DNA from: Lacrimispora saccharolytica
GTDB lineage: Bacteria; Bacillota; Clostridia; Lachnospirales; Lachnospiraceae
Direction: 5' to 3'
NCBI GenBank assembly: GCA_016899975.1
Contig: JACJJN010000015.1
Location: 19,445-83,444, forward strand
DNA length: 64,000 bases
Position numbers and translations under genes: made by a program. Each line of letters opens with the position of its first letter. The stretch's first letter is position 1. This document shows positions 51,936-60,374 of this stretch, piece after piece. Under the pieces are notes generated by a model that saw only the letters and a program-made list of their open reading frames with translations, was not told the origin of the DNA and did no database searches.

Positions 51936-54851
51936 TCACAGCCTGCCAATGGCGCCGAACAGTTCTTTTTCTTTCTGTATCGCCGCTTCGCTTCCGATCA
52001 CACAGAGGTTGTTCTGTGCCAGCGCCGCTTCCACCAGATCGGCGGTCCGGCGGATATCCTCCGCAGTGGCATTGAGCACCTCATCACGCTCCTTCTGGAA
52101 ATCCGCTTCCGTCTGTTTCGTAAACCATGCGCTCATGGACAGCTGTCCTTTCGCCGCCGGATTCATCGGCACATCCAGCTCGCTGATCGTTCCGATGATA
52201 TACTTTGTCATCTCGCGCTCATCCGCGTCAAAATTCCGGATATATTCCGGACAGTTCCGGTAAACATCCAGGGTTCCTGAAAGGTTCGGATCACGGTAGG
52301 ACGCGAAAAATACATTTCCGTTTCTCTGGAATCCGCCGGAGCAGCCATACGCTCCGCCTTTCACGCGGACATTATTCCACAGATAATCATAGCTGAGGAT
52401 CACCTTCAGGATCCGCAGAGCGCCGGTATATGCATAACCTGCCTTCTTGTAATTGCCGTGAAAGGCAACATACTGTACCTGTCCGGAAGTGCAGAACGCC
52501 TCGTTCTTCTTCTCAAATCTGTACCGGATAGAGCCGGTATCCACCGGTTCTGTATACAGACAGCGTTTCAGCTCCGGAATCTCCTGTTCCAGTTTTTCCA
52601 GTCCCTTTTTCTCAGAAGTAAAAGAAATGATCAGATTTTCCGGACGGAAGATCTCTTTCACCAGCTTTTCAAGGATCTCGAACAGCTCCTCTTTTTTCTC
52701 CTGGAAATTCGCTTCCAGATCCTCCACCAGATGATAAAAGCTGATGCCCGACGTACGATCTTGGAACCAGGACATCGGCGAATCATAGGAAGCCGCCCGC
52801 ATCACCGCCGTGGAATTTCCTGCGCTGGTCAGGCTCTCCTGCAGCCGTGATTTCAGGCTTGCCAGGATTTCATACAGACGTTTCTCATCCCTGAGGTTGG
52901 AACTGGTCAGGATTTCCCGGATCATGGAAAATACAAATCCGGTCTTCGGGTACAGATACTTCGCCCGAACCCCGAACATTCGGTAACAGTCTTTCTCCTC
53001 CTCCGGTTTTGCAAATACCTGAAGGCCGCAGGCGATTCCGCCGCTGTTGGCATTGATCGTGTGGAACAATTCTCCATAACTGTAATGCTCCGTATCCACA
53101 TATCCAAGGACTGATTTGAGGATTCCCATATACGGAATGTGCTCGTCCGGCACACGCTCCGTATTGAACAGAAGCGTCAGATATCCGATCCCGTTGGTAA
53201 AGAGATCGTGATGCACCACGGAAATCCCGTCTACACAATGTTCTTCATTGTACAGGCGAATGGATTCCCTGCGGATATCTGAGCGTTTCAGCAGCGGGAT
53301 CTTCTTTTTCACTTCCTCGCTGTCTTCTTCTTCCTGATATTCCTTCAACGCCGCCGTCTGGCGTACAAGCTCCCGGATCTGTTCTTCGGTCAGTCCCGCC
53401 TTATAATCCACCAGCTTTTTCGCAACCGCTTCCTCACGCCTGGAGGCAAGACCCGGCTCCGGATACAGCGTGACCACGGCGCAATGAGGATTGTCCAGCA
53501 GATATTCACGGATCAGGTTCTCAAAATACCCCTGTCCGGCAAGTGTCTTCAGCTCTTCATAAACATCCAGCTGTTTCAGATAACTCCATGGTTCGTCTTC
53601 GCTGTACAGCCAGCTGTCGAACAGATCGATCCCATAGATCAGACCTTTCGGGAAGGACCCGTAATCCGCCTCCCGGAAACGGAACTCAAAGTAATTGATC
53701 CCCGCCTCCACAGCCTTCTGGTCGATTCCGTTGGCCGCGATTTCTTCCAGTGTGCTTCGGATGATACGGAGGAATTCTTCCTTTTTCTCCTCCCGGGCAT
53801 TTTTCGCCACGATGGAGAAAAACGGCTGAAGGATTCCGTCCTCGTAGGAGCCATAGACATCCTTGCCGATCCCCGCGTCCAGAAGCGCCTGTTTCACCGG
53901 AGCGCCCGGCGCGTCCAGAAGAACGTATTCCAGAATGGAAAAAGCAAGGGAAAGGCGCACATCCAGGGCATTTCCGGTCACCATATTGCAGGAAAGATAC
54001 GTATTATCTTCCTCCGTCTCGTCTTCCAGCACCGGATAGGGGATCCTCAGTTCCTTCGGAGCTTCAAACGGCTTCTGCAGCGGAATCTCCGATTCCACCG
54101 TGATCTTCTCAAAAGCGTTGAGATATTTCTCATCCATCCACGCCAGATAAGCTTCCATATCCATATTTCCGTACAGATAAATGTAGCTGTTTGCCGGATG
54201 GTAGTATTTTCTGTGGAAATCGAGAAATTCCTCGTAGGTCAGATCCGGAATACAGGACGGATCTCCGCCGGATTCCACCCCGTAAGGCGTATCCGGAAAC
54301 AGACTGTTGAAAATCTCACGTTCCAGCACCTCGTCCGCAGAGGAAAAGGCACCTTTCATCTCATTATATACCACACCGTTATAGCAAAGCGGAGCATCCT
54401 CGCTCTCCAGCTGATAATTCCAGCCCTCCTGGAGAAAAATCTCTTTTCTTTCATAAATATTCGGATAGAACACCGCGTCCAGATAGACATGCATCAGGTT
54501 TTTAAAATCTGCATCGTTGCAGCTTGCCACAGGATACATGGTCCTGTCCGGATAGGTCATCGCATTGAGGAACGTATTCAGCGATCCCTTGACCAATTCC
54601 ACAAACGGATCTTTCAGAGGAAATTCCCTGGAACCTTCCAGAACACTGTGTTCCAGGATGTGTGCCACTCCCGTGCTGTTTGCCGGCGGCGTGCGGAATG
54701 CAATATTGAATACTTTGTTTTCGTCATCATTTTCCATCAGAAGTACCCGCGCCCCGCTTTTTTTATGGCGGAGCAGATAACCTCTGGCATGAATGTCTTC
54801 GATTTCTTCTTCTTTGACCAGCTCATATGCCGGGCAGTTTTCTATTTTCAT
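51936..54851 (-). CDS. M16C family metallopeptidase (presequence-protease-like)
   Basis: 971 residues, the length of PreP/HypA-type M16C enzymes. The inverted zinc motif HILEH (His64, Glu67, His68) lies in GVAHILEHSVLEGSREFPLK, with the distal Glu in VVYNEMKGAFSSADEVLERE (about 160-179). Four M16 half-domains follow: AFSILEYVLLDAPGAPVKQA; GISFYHLVEDLEANFQEKKE; VRVKGGAYGCSGGFQRNGNV near the end. It degrades peptides in an enclosed chamber. No signal peptide. First of the M16C-era-recO-PBP series. Confidence 0.93.
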   Translation of the reverse strand: MKIENCPAYELVKEEEIEDIHARGYLLRHKKSGARVLLMENDDENKVFNIAFRTPPANSTGVAHILEHSVLEGSREFPLKDPFVELVKGSLNTFLNAMTYPDRTMYPVASCNDADFKNLMHVYLDAVFYPNIYERKEIFLQEGWNYQLESEDAPLCYNGVVYNEMKGAFSSADEVLEREIFNSLFPDTPYGVESGGDPSCIPDLTYEEFLDFHRKYYHPANSYIYLYGNMDMEAYLAWMDEKYLNAFEKITVESEIPLQKPFEAPKELRIPYPVLEDETEEDNTYLSCNMVTGNALDVRLSLAFSILEYVLLDAPGAPVKQALLDAGIGKDVYGSYEDGILQPFFSIVAKNAREEKKEEFLRIIRSTLEEIAANGIDQKAVEAGINYFEFRFREADYGSFPKGLIYGIDLFDSWLYSEDEPWSYLKQLDVYEELKTLAGQGYFENLIREYLLDNPHCAVVTLYPEPGLASRREEAVAKKLVDYKAGLTEEQIRELVRQTAALKEYQEEEDSEEVKKKIPLLKRSDIRRESIRLYNEEHCVDGISVVHHDLFTNGIGYLTLLFNTERVPDEHIPYMGILKSVLGYVDTEHYSYGELFHTINANSGGIACGLQVFAKPEEEKDCYRMFGVRAKYLYPKTGFVFSMIREILTSSNLRDEKRLYEILASLKSRLQESLTSAGNSTAVMRAASYDSPMSWFQDRTSGISFYHLVEDLEANFQEKKEELFEILEKLVKEIFRPENLIISFTSEKKGLEKLEQEIPELKRCLYTEPVDTGSIRYRFEKKNEAFCTSGQVQYVAFHGNYKKAGYAYTGALRILKVILSYDYLWNNVRVKGGAYGCSGGFQRNGNVFFASYRDPNLSGTLDVYRNCPEYIRNFDADEREMTKYIIGTISELDVPMNPAAKGQLSMSAWFTKQTEADFQKERDEVLNATAEDIRRTADLVEAALAQNNLCVIGSEAAIQKEKELFGAIGRL

Positions 54852-54929
54852 ACGTTATCCTTTCTGTCACTTCCGGTCTCCGTCCTTTCCCTGTCGGTCT
54901 GAGAGATCGGTCCGCATCCCGGCTGTATT

Positions 54930-55751
54930 TTATTCTTTCTCTTCCGGCTGTGCAAATCTCTGCGCGATCAATGTGAGAAGCGGACGGTTCAGGATCATAT
55001 TAAATCCTGCCGGATTGAGCACAAAGCCTTGGGAATCTTTCAGCACCTGGGTCACAAGCTTTGAAAAAGGAACCGCTATCACTTTAAATTCCTTCGCCGC
55101 GTTGGGATACATTCTCGCCAGTTCTGTGAGATCCGTGAAGATCGGCTGGAACACCTCATCCTTATTATTTTTTACGATCACCGCTCCCAGCCTTTTCTGT
55201 CCGTCTTCTCCCTCCTGTGCAGGCTGCTCGATCACCGGAAGAAGCAGATTTCCCCGGGTGATATTGACAAGCATTTCCTCCTCCAGCTCATGAAGACGGC
55301 GGTTCCGCTCCGGATTGTCTTTCGGCTGTTCCGGGCGGCGCGCTTCCTGGAAAAAGTAAGCGGCAGTCAGCTGAATCAGCGGATTGAATACCGGACGCTG
55401 TTTCATCTTGCTCCAGTCCGGAATCTGAATGATCGTTTCCAGTTCCATACGTGTCTGGTTTACCTCATCATGATAAACCACGGCATTTACCCCGTTCTGG
55501 TACAGTTCGTGGTAAAAATCAAGGATCACCTTATCTTCCTCCAGCTTGCGGATTGCCATAGGCACCTTGTCCTTTGCATTTTCCTGGCAGAAAGTTTTCG
55601 CCGTTTCCAGATCGGCGAACAGATGGATCTGGTCGTCAAATGTCTCCTGGTCGCATTCTACGTAAGGCATTTTCGTCAGCGGGGAATACACCGCAAACAG
55701 GGTCTTCATCGCCTGAAGTTTTTTAATCATAAATGTATTGTCAACTGTCAT
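54930..55751 (-). CDS. SseB N-terminal domain protein
   Basis: 273 residues. The first half (about 10-120) is an SseB-like domain: TLFAVYSPLTKMPYVEC, LFADLETAKTFCQENAKDKV, YHELYQNGVNAVVYHDE. A second similar domain follows: NPLIQLTAAYFFQEARRPEQ, GNLLLPVIEQ, EVFQPIFTDLTELARMYPNA, GFVLNPAGFNMILNRPLL. The closing LNPAGF segment is a typical SseB end. Role unknown; SseB proteins are small cytoplasmic partners in several pathways. Strong promoter and a leader hairpin precede it. Confidence 0.8.
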   Translation of the reverse strand: MTVDNTFMIKKLQAMKTLFAVYSPLTKMPYVECDQETFDDQIHLFADLETAKTFCQENAKDKVPMAIRKLEEDKVILDFYHELYQNGVNAVVYHDEVNQTRMELETIIQIPDWSKMKQRPVFNPLIQLTAAYFFQEARRPEQPKDNPERNRRLHELEEEMLVNITRGNLLLPVIEQPAQEGEDGQKRLGAVIVKNNKDEVFQPIFTDLTELARMYPNAAKEFKVIAVPFSKLVTQVLKDSQGFVLNPAGFNMILNRPLLTLIAQRFAQPEEKE

Positions 55752-55774
55752 GATCTTTATCCTTTCCTCTTCCC

Positions 55775-55816
55775 CGGCGCTGCGGAAGAATGACTGTCAG
55801 CTGTTCCGCAGCGCCG
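55775..55816 (-). promoter_or_regulatory. Leader hairpin of the SseB-like gene
   Basis: CGGCGCTGCGGAA (55775-55787) and its exact complement TTCCGCAGCGCCG (55804-55816), 13 bp with a 16-base loop, lies between promoter and ribosome site on the minus strand. No T-run follows, so it is not a plain terminator; mRNA stabilisation or a protein-binding site is possible. Confidence 0.55.
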
Positions 55817-55835
55817 CAATTTCGCACTTGTTTTG

Positions 55836-55863
55836 ATTATAGCACAAAATGGAGGAGTTGCAA
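55836..55863 (-). promoter_or_regulatory. Sigma-A promoter of the SseB-like gene
   Basis: On the minus strand TTGCAA (55858-55863), 16-bp spacer, TATAAT (55836-55841). Perfect -10. Confidence 0.8.
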
Positions 55864-55907
55864 AAGGGATTCTTATGAAAATAGGGCTGATGCTTTTGCA
55901 GGGAACT

Positions 55908-57431
55908 CTATACCTTCTTCATCTGCACCGCCATATACTGTCTTCCCGGCAGTTCAATATGTATCTTTCCTTTCATGACACCCCGGTCTTCCACAGTCAT
56001 ATTCCAGGTGTCTATAACTTTTACCTGAAACTCCGTCGTATCGTCGAAATAATAGTCTTTCGACGACGGACGCATAAAACTGTAATAAATCAGATAATAG
56101 TCCTTCACCGGCTGTTCCGCCCAGCTTTCCTCCGGCACCGCGCGCACTTCCCCGAAGTGCTCCCCGTCATACCGGAGACCGATGCCCGGCGTCTCCTGCA
56201 GGATCTCATGCAGCAGCCGGAAACGTTTCTGACTCTCTCCGTGAAGTTTCCCGCCGTGGGACCACCACAGGACATTTTCCGGATTCAGATACGTCTCCCC
56301 GTGCCCCGCATAGCCGCCGCGGCAGGCTGCCTCCCAGAACCGGCGCACCAGTTCCTCGGCGGTGATATTTCCCCAGCCGTGGGGAATATTTCCTTCGTAG
56401 GCGATCTCGTCCAGCACCACCGGCTTTTTCCACCGGATCCGCCATTCGTCCGTATACTCCGCCGTCCGGTACATATCCTGGCGCTGAATGCTGCAGTGGG
56501 TCACCCAGGGACGGCTGTAATCGTAAAACGGTCCACAGTTATGGATCGACCGCAGATGCCCGTAAGGATCCTTTTCACAGATGATCCCCGCATAGCGCTC
56601 CCAGTCCTCCACTTTCTTGGAACGGAGCAGATCGTACTCATTTGCCAGCGACCACCAGACATTGCGGTAGGCGGAAAATCTCGCCAGCACATACTTCCAG
56701 TACAAGTCGTCCTGCTCCTGTGTCATACAGGAAAAGCCCCAGCGGTCGTAGGGATGCATGACGATCAGATCCGCCTCAATCCCCAGATCGCGAAGCTGTT
56801 CCACACACCACTCCAGATGGCGGAAATGCTCCGGGTGAAAACGCTCCAGATCCCAGTCGTTTCCCTCCGCCTTTCCCTGGTACTGCCAGAAATTTTCACT
56901 GTTCAGTACACTGGAATCCATCGGTGTTCCCTCATAAGGATACGAACGCGGTTCGCCAAGGTTGTAATCGTAATGCTTTGGGAAAATACAGAACCGGATC
57001 TTGTTAAACGCATTGTTTTTCAGGGTTTCCAGTGTTTCCGCAATTTGCTCGTCCGACTGAAGCGCCCACACATAACAGGTCGTACCGACAGAATAATACG
57101 GCGTCCCATCCTCATAGGCAAAGTGATACGTATTCGCCACCCGTACCGGTCCGTGATTTCTTTCCTCTGCCGGAAGAACCTGAAACGTTCCGGTTAACGG
57201 CTGTTCCAGAAAACCAGCCTCTACCTGATACGTATACACACCCTCAAAAGACGGCATAAACCGCACCTTGTAACATCCGTCTCCGTCATAAAATCCGTCC
57301 GCCGTCACTGTCTCATTCTTTCCGGAAAAGGTTCCTCTGATCCACTGCTCCGTAAATGGGTTACCTTCGGACGGTCCCTCACAAGTAACTTCAAACACGC
57401 CCCAGCGCTCCACACTCTGCATCTGCTCCAT
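55908..57431 (-). CDS. DUF5060/DUF4038-type glycoside hydrolase
   Basis: 507 residues. N-terminal beta domain (DUF5060, about 7-90: VERWGVFEVTCEGPSEGNPF; DGDGCYKVRFMPSFEGVYTY). TIM barrel (about 95-395) with NNAFNKIRFCIFPKHYDYNL, WWSLANEYDLL (probable acid/base Glu, about 264) and KPVVLDEIAYEGNIPHGWGN (probable nucleophile Glu, about 346). C-terminal beta domain (about 420-507). The order matches uncharacterised GH clan-A relatives of family 140-like enzymes. It starts 30 bases after the GH78 gene, so it probably works on the same rhamnose-containing glycan. Confidence 0.85.
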   Translation of the reverse strand: MEQMQSVERWGVFEVTCEGPSEGNPFTEQWIRGTFSGKNETVTADGFYDGDGCYKVRFMPSFEGVYTYQVEAGFLEQPLTGTFQVLPAEERNHGPVRVANTYHFAYEDGTPYYSVGTTCYVWALQSDEQIAETLETLKNNAFNKIRFCIFPKHYDYNLGEPRSYPYEGTPMDSSVLNSENFWQYQGKAEGNDWDLERFHPEHFRHLEWCVEQLRDLGIEADLIVMHPYDRWGFSCMTQEQDDLYWKYVLARFSAYRNVWWSLANEYDLLRSKKVEDWERYAGIICEKDPYGHLRSIHNCGPFYDYSRPWVTHCSIQRQDMYRTAEYTDEWRIRWKKPVVLDEIAYEGNIPHGWGNITAEELVRRFWEAACRGGYAGHGETYLNPENVLWWSHGGKLHGESQKRFRLLHEILQETPGIGLRYDGEHFGEVRAVPEESWAEQPVKDYYLIYYSFMRPSSKDYYFDDTTEFQVKVIDTWNMTVEDRGVMKGKIHIELPGRQYMAVQMKKV

Positions 57432-57461
57432 CTTATCTTTCCTCCTCCCGGTACTTTCTTT

Positions 57462-59633
57462 TCATCTGTTTTTTTCTTTTTCACTGCCCCAGAAAATATA
57501 ATTTCCTGCCGGCATGCTGCGCTCTGTCCCGTCGATCACGACAATCACCGGCATCTCCGTCTCGATCTCATAGCGTACACCGCCGTCCCGGTATTCCCAC
57601 CGGGAACGCACCACACCGTTTCTCGTCTCAATGGAAGCTTCCAGCCAGCCCAGGCGCCGGTCCGGCTTCGGCGCCACCTGCACCCGTGCAAAGCCCGGTT
57701 CCAGAGGCCGGATTCCCGCCGCTTCCTCGTAAATCCAGTCTGCCACAGAACCGTAAGCATAATGATTGAAGGAATTCATGTCCGCACTCCAGAAGCCGCC
57801 GTCCTCCATAATGCCGTCCCAATGCTCCCAGATGGTCGTCGCCCCCTTTGTCACCGGATACAGCCAGGAAGGATACTCTCTGCGCAGCAGCAGTGTGTAG
57901 GCAAGATCCTCATGCCCATACCGGCTCAGCACATGAAGAAGGAACGGAGTTCCCACAAATCCCGTCCGCAGCTGACAGCCATCCTTTCTCACCAGCTCCG
58001 CCAGCTCGTCCGCCGACTGCTGCGGATGCTCCGCCAGGCCAAACCAGACTGCAACCGTGTACTCTGTCTGGGTCCGATACTCCGGATAAGCACTCCGGAA
58101 CGCAGACACGATTGCCGGATACAGCTCCTCGTAGGCTTCCACATCTTCTCCCAGAACATGCCCTGCCTGGATCACCAGCTGCGTGGACAAGGCATAAAAG
58201 GCGGACGCGATCAGATCCTCTCTGCTGGATCCCTTATAGCTTCCGGAAGGCGCGTCCAATCCCAGCCAGTCCCCGTAATGGGTTCCTCCGGTCCAGAGAT
58301 TCGGGGTGGTTGTCGCGTGGGTGATATAATCCACCCATTGTTTCATGCTCCCGAACTGATCTTCCAGAACCTTCCGATTGCCGTAGGTCTGGTAAATCTG
58401 CCACGGACAGATCGTCGCCGCATCACCCCAGGCAGCGCTGGGTATCGGATTCTGCAGATAATCCGGCACCACATGCCCCACCGCTCCGTTCTCAAACTGA
58501 TCCGCCGCCAGATCATGGAGCCATTTGACAAAAAACTTCTCCACATCGAAATTGTAGCTCGCCGTCTTCACAAATACTTCCGCATCCCCAGTCCATCCCA
58601 GACGCTCGTCCCTCTGCGGACAGTCGGTGGGCACATCCAGGAAATTTCCCCGCTGGCCCCAGAGAATATTGGAAAACAGCTGATTCAGTTCCGGAACACC
58701 GCAGCGCAGATGTCCGGTCTTTCTCAGATCCGAATAGACTGCAATCGCCGTAAACTGTTCCGGCTTCGCCTCGCCCGGAAATTCCTCCAGCTTCAGATAA
58801 CGGAATCCGAAGAACGTCAGCAGCGGATGCCAGGTCTGGATTCCCTCCCGGCAGACATACCGGAGTTCCGCCTTCGCGTCCCGGTAATTGTCCCGATAGA
58901 AATTCCCTTCCGCGTCCAGCACTTCCCCGTGCAGAATCCGTATTTCCTGTCCTGCCTCCGCGTCCACAGTAAACTCCACATATCCGGTCACTTCCTGTCC
59001 AAAATCCACAACCGTTTCTCCAGCGGGAGTCACAAAAACATGCTTTGCCTGCACACGTTCCTTCTCGCAGATTTTTTCACCCTCCTGCGGAATCAGGTTC
59101 TCACAGGATTTTTCATATACCACGGCATTCTGCCAGTTTGTCGGACAAACCTGAGCGTCGTACCACTCTCCATCGTAAATTTCACTGAACCGCACCGGAC
59201 TCTCCGCATACTGCCAGCTGCCGTCCGTCCCGATCACCGCCCGGTTGCCCTGAGCATCCGTCAGACGAAGCTCCGCAAATAGCCCACAGGGCTGCGCCAA
59301 CCGCCTCTGCTTCTCCTCATTTTCCACAAATCCCGGCATCAGCGACCGCGCCCAGCCCTTGCCGACGGTGACTTCCAGACAGTTGTCTTCCTTCAGCAAC
59401 TCCGTAATGTCATAAACCTGATACTGCAGACGCGTCTCATAAGAAGTCCATCCCGGCGCAAGCACATAATCACCGACGCGTATTCCGTTCAGCCGCGTTT
59501 CATAGACGCCGACTGCAGTGATCAGCAGCTCCGCTTTCTCTATCTTCCCGTCACTCTTCCATTCCCTCCGGAACACCGGACAGATATCCCCCGGATCTGT
59601 CTTCGGCCGGATCCATTTTGCCTGAAACTCCAT
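57462..59633 (-). CDS. Glycoside hydrolase family 78 alpha-L-rhamnosidase
   Basis: 723 residues, somewhat shorter than the common 850-950 form because an extra N-terminal beta domain is lacking. Domains: rhamnosidase N domain (about 5-165: YETRLNGIRVGDYVLAPGWT), concanavalin-like domain (about 190-290), (alpha/alpha)6 barrel (about 300-640) with VPTDCPQRDERLGWTGDAEV (acid Glu in the QRDERLGW block), LWTGGTHYGDWLGLDAP and GATTIWEHWDGIMEDGGFWS (probable base Glu), and a C-terminal beta domain with ASIETRNGVVRSRWEYRDG. It removes terminal alpha-L-rhamnose. No signal peptide. Confidence 0.93.
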   Translation of the reverse strand: MEFQAKWIRPKTDPGDICPVFRREWKSDGKIEKAELLITAVGVYETRLNGIRVGDYVLAPGWTSYETRLQYQVYDITELLKEDNCLEVTVGKGWARSLMPGFVENEEKQRRLAQPCGLFAELRLTDAQGNRAVIGTDGSWQYAESPVRFSEIYDGEWYDAQVCPTNWQNAVVYEKSCENLIPQEGEKICEKERVQAKHVFVTPAGETVVDFGQEVTGYVEFTVDAEAGQEIRILHGEVLDAEGNFYRDNYRDAKAELRYVCREGIQTWHPLLTFFGFRYLKLEEFPGEAKPEQFTAIAVYSDLRKTGHLRCGVPELNQLFSNILWGQRGNFLDVPTDCPQRDERLGWTGDAEVFVKTASYNFDVEKFFVKWLHDLAADQFENGAVGHVVPDYLQNPIPSAAWGDAATICPWQIYQTYGNRKVLEDQFGSMKQWVDYITHATTTPNLWTGGTHYGDWLGLDAPSGSYKGSSREDLIASAFYALSTQLVIQAGHVLGEDVEAYEELYPAIVSAFRSAYPEYRTQTEYTVAVWFGLAEHPQQSADELAELVRKDGCQLRTGFVGTPFLLHVLSRYGHEDLAYTLLLRREYPSWLYPVTKGATTIWEHWDGIMEDGGFWSADMNSFNHYAYGSVADWIYEEAAGIRPLEPGFARVQVAPKPDRRLGWLEASIETRNGVVRSRWEYRDGGVRYEIETEMPVIVVIDGTERSMPAGNYIFWGSEKEKNR

Positions 59634-59766
59634 AGTTCTTTTCCTCCTTCTCCTTTTCGGCAGACCGTTTGCACTGCCTGATTTTCTCCGCCTCTATTAT
59701 AAACAATTTTCATGCAATAGAACAGAAGTTTGAAGAATATATAGAAACAACCACTGGGGCTGCTGT

Positions 59767-59884
59767 TTACATCTTCTGTAAATCTGACATTGCCCGCTGC
59801 GCCCAGAGGGAATCCTTTAAAATTACCCGTCCGACTCCGATCAGATCCGCCTGATTGTTTTTCAGCAGCGTTTCTGCGACAGAA
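59767..59884 (-). pseudogene. 3' end of an old-yellow-enzyme-type NADH:flavin oxidoreductase
   Basis: The minus-strand frame reads VAETLLKNNQADLIGVGRVI, then LKDSLWAQRAM and SDLQKM before a stop at 59767. ADLIGVGR with a following W is the conserved end of the OYE barrel, where the FMN phosphate binds. Only about 38 codons remain of a usual 350-700. It is joined out of frame to the nitrilase fragment. Confidence 0.7.
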
Positions 59885-60109
59885 GAATCAGAGAATTTCG
59901 GGGACCGCCTTCATACTTCTCAAGCAGCGTGATTCCGACTGCCATTTGATGTTCTCTGGCAGCATCCTGAAATGCACGAACAAAACTGCTGTCACTTGAA
60001 ATCGCTTCTGACTTCCACTCTTCCTCCGGCCGCTCATATATACGATATCCATTGCTCCACATTTCCGGAAATAAGGCGATGTCTATCTGGCATTCTTTTC
60101 CTCCTCAAA
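59885..60109 (-). pseudogene. Internal fragment of a carbon-nitrogen hydrolase (nitrilase family)
   Basis: The minus-strand frame reads DIALFPEMWSNGYRIYERPE, then SFVRAFQDAAREHQMAVGIT and LLEKYEGGPRNSLIL before leaving the family. LFPEMW holds the first catalytic Glu of the nitrilase Glu-Lys-Cys triad; Lys and Cys are lost. The N-terminal strand is also missing, though GAGGAGG and a promoter remain upstream. About 70 of 280 codons survive. Confidence 0.7.
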
Positions 60110-60153
60110 TTCTTCCTTTCAGCTTTTCCGCTTGAACTTCTATACTGATTCTC

Positions 60154-60161
60154 ATTATATC
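60154..60161 (-). promoter_or_regulatory. Extended -10 promoter ahead of the nitrilase remnant
   Basis: TGATATAATG on the minus strand (TATAAT at 60154-60159 with TG one base upstream). No clear -35. TCAGACAATG lies seven bases upstream at 60166-60175 and again at 60217-60226. With the downstream genes destroyed, the nearest intact cistron it can serve is the rhamnosidase. Confidence 0.5.
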
Positions 60162-60165
60162 ACAT

Positions 60166-60226
60166 CATTGTCTGAGCGCACAGCAAAAAAGCCTTTATAT
60201 ATAAGCCCTGAAAATACATTGTCTGA
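60166..60226. repeat. Two TCAGACAATG direct repeats
   Basis: Plus-strand CATTGTCTGA at 60166-60175 and 60217-60226, 51 bp apart, upstream of the extended -10 promoter. Possible activator or repressor sites; chance is not excluded for 10-mers. Confidence 0.4.
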
Positions 60227-60310
60227 ATATGAGTCATATACACTATATGTCCTGTGTGGAAATCATCGAGATTTAATATTTGGTAATTTTTTTCTGAACA
60301 TCTACCAATC

Positions 60311-60369
60311 AAAAACCGGCCCCGGACAGATGCTGTGATTACACACCTCATCTGTCCAGAGCCGGTTTT
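60311..60369 (-). terminator. Terminator of ptsI
   Basis: AAAACCGGC and GGACAGATG pair with CATCTGTCC and GCCGGTTTT; TTTTTGATT follows on the minus strand. It starts six bases after the ptsI stop. Confidence 0.85.
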
Positions 60370-60374
60370 CTCTC

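Larger units (their letters stand above)
59634..60374. other. Remnant-bearing region between ptsI and the rhamnosidase gene
   Basis: 741 bases without an intact gene. From left to right: a possible -10 TATAAT (59696-59701, minus) for the rhamnosidase, a flavin-oxidoreductase tail (59767-59884), a nitrilase fragment (59885-60109), an extended -10 promoter (60154-60161), two TCAGACAATG repeats and the ptsI terminator (60311-60369). Confidence 0.7.
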
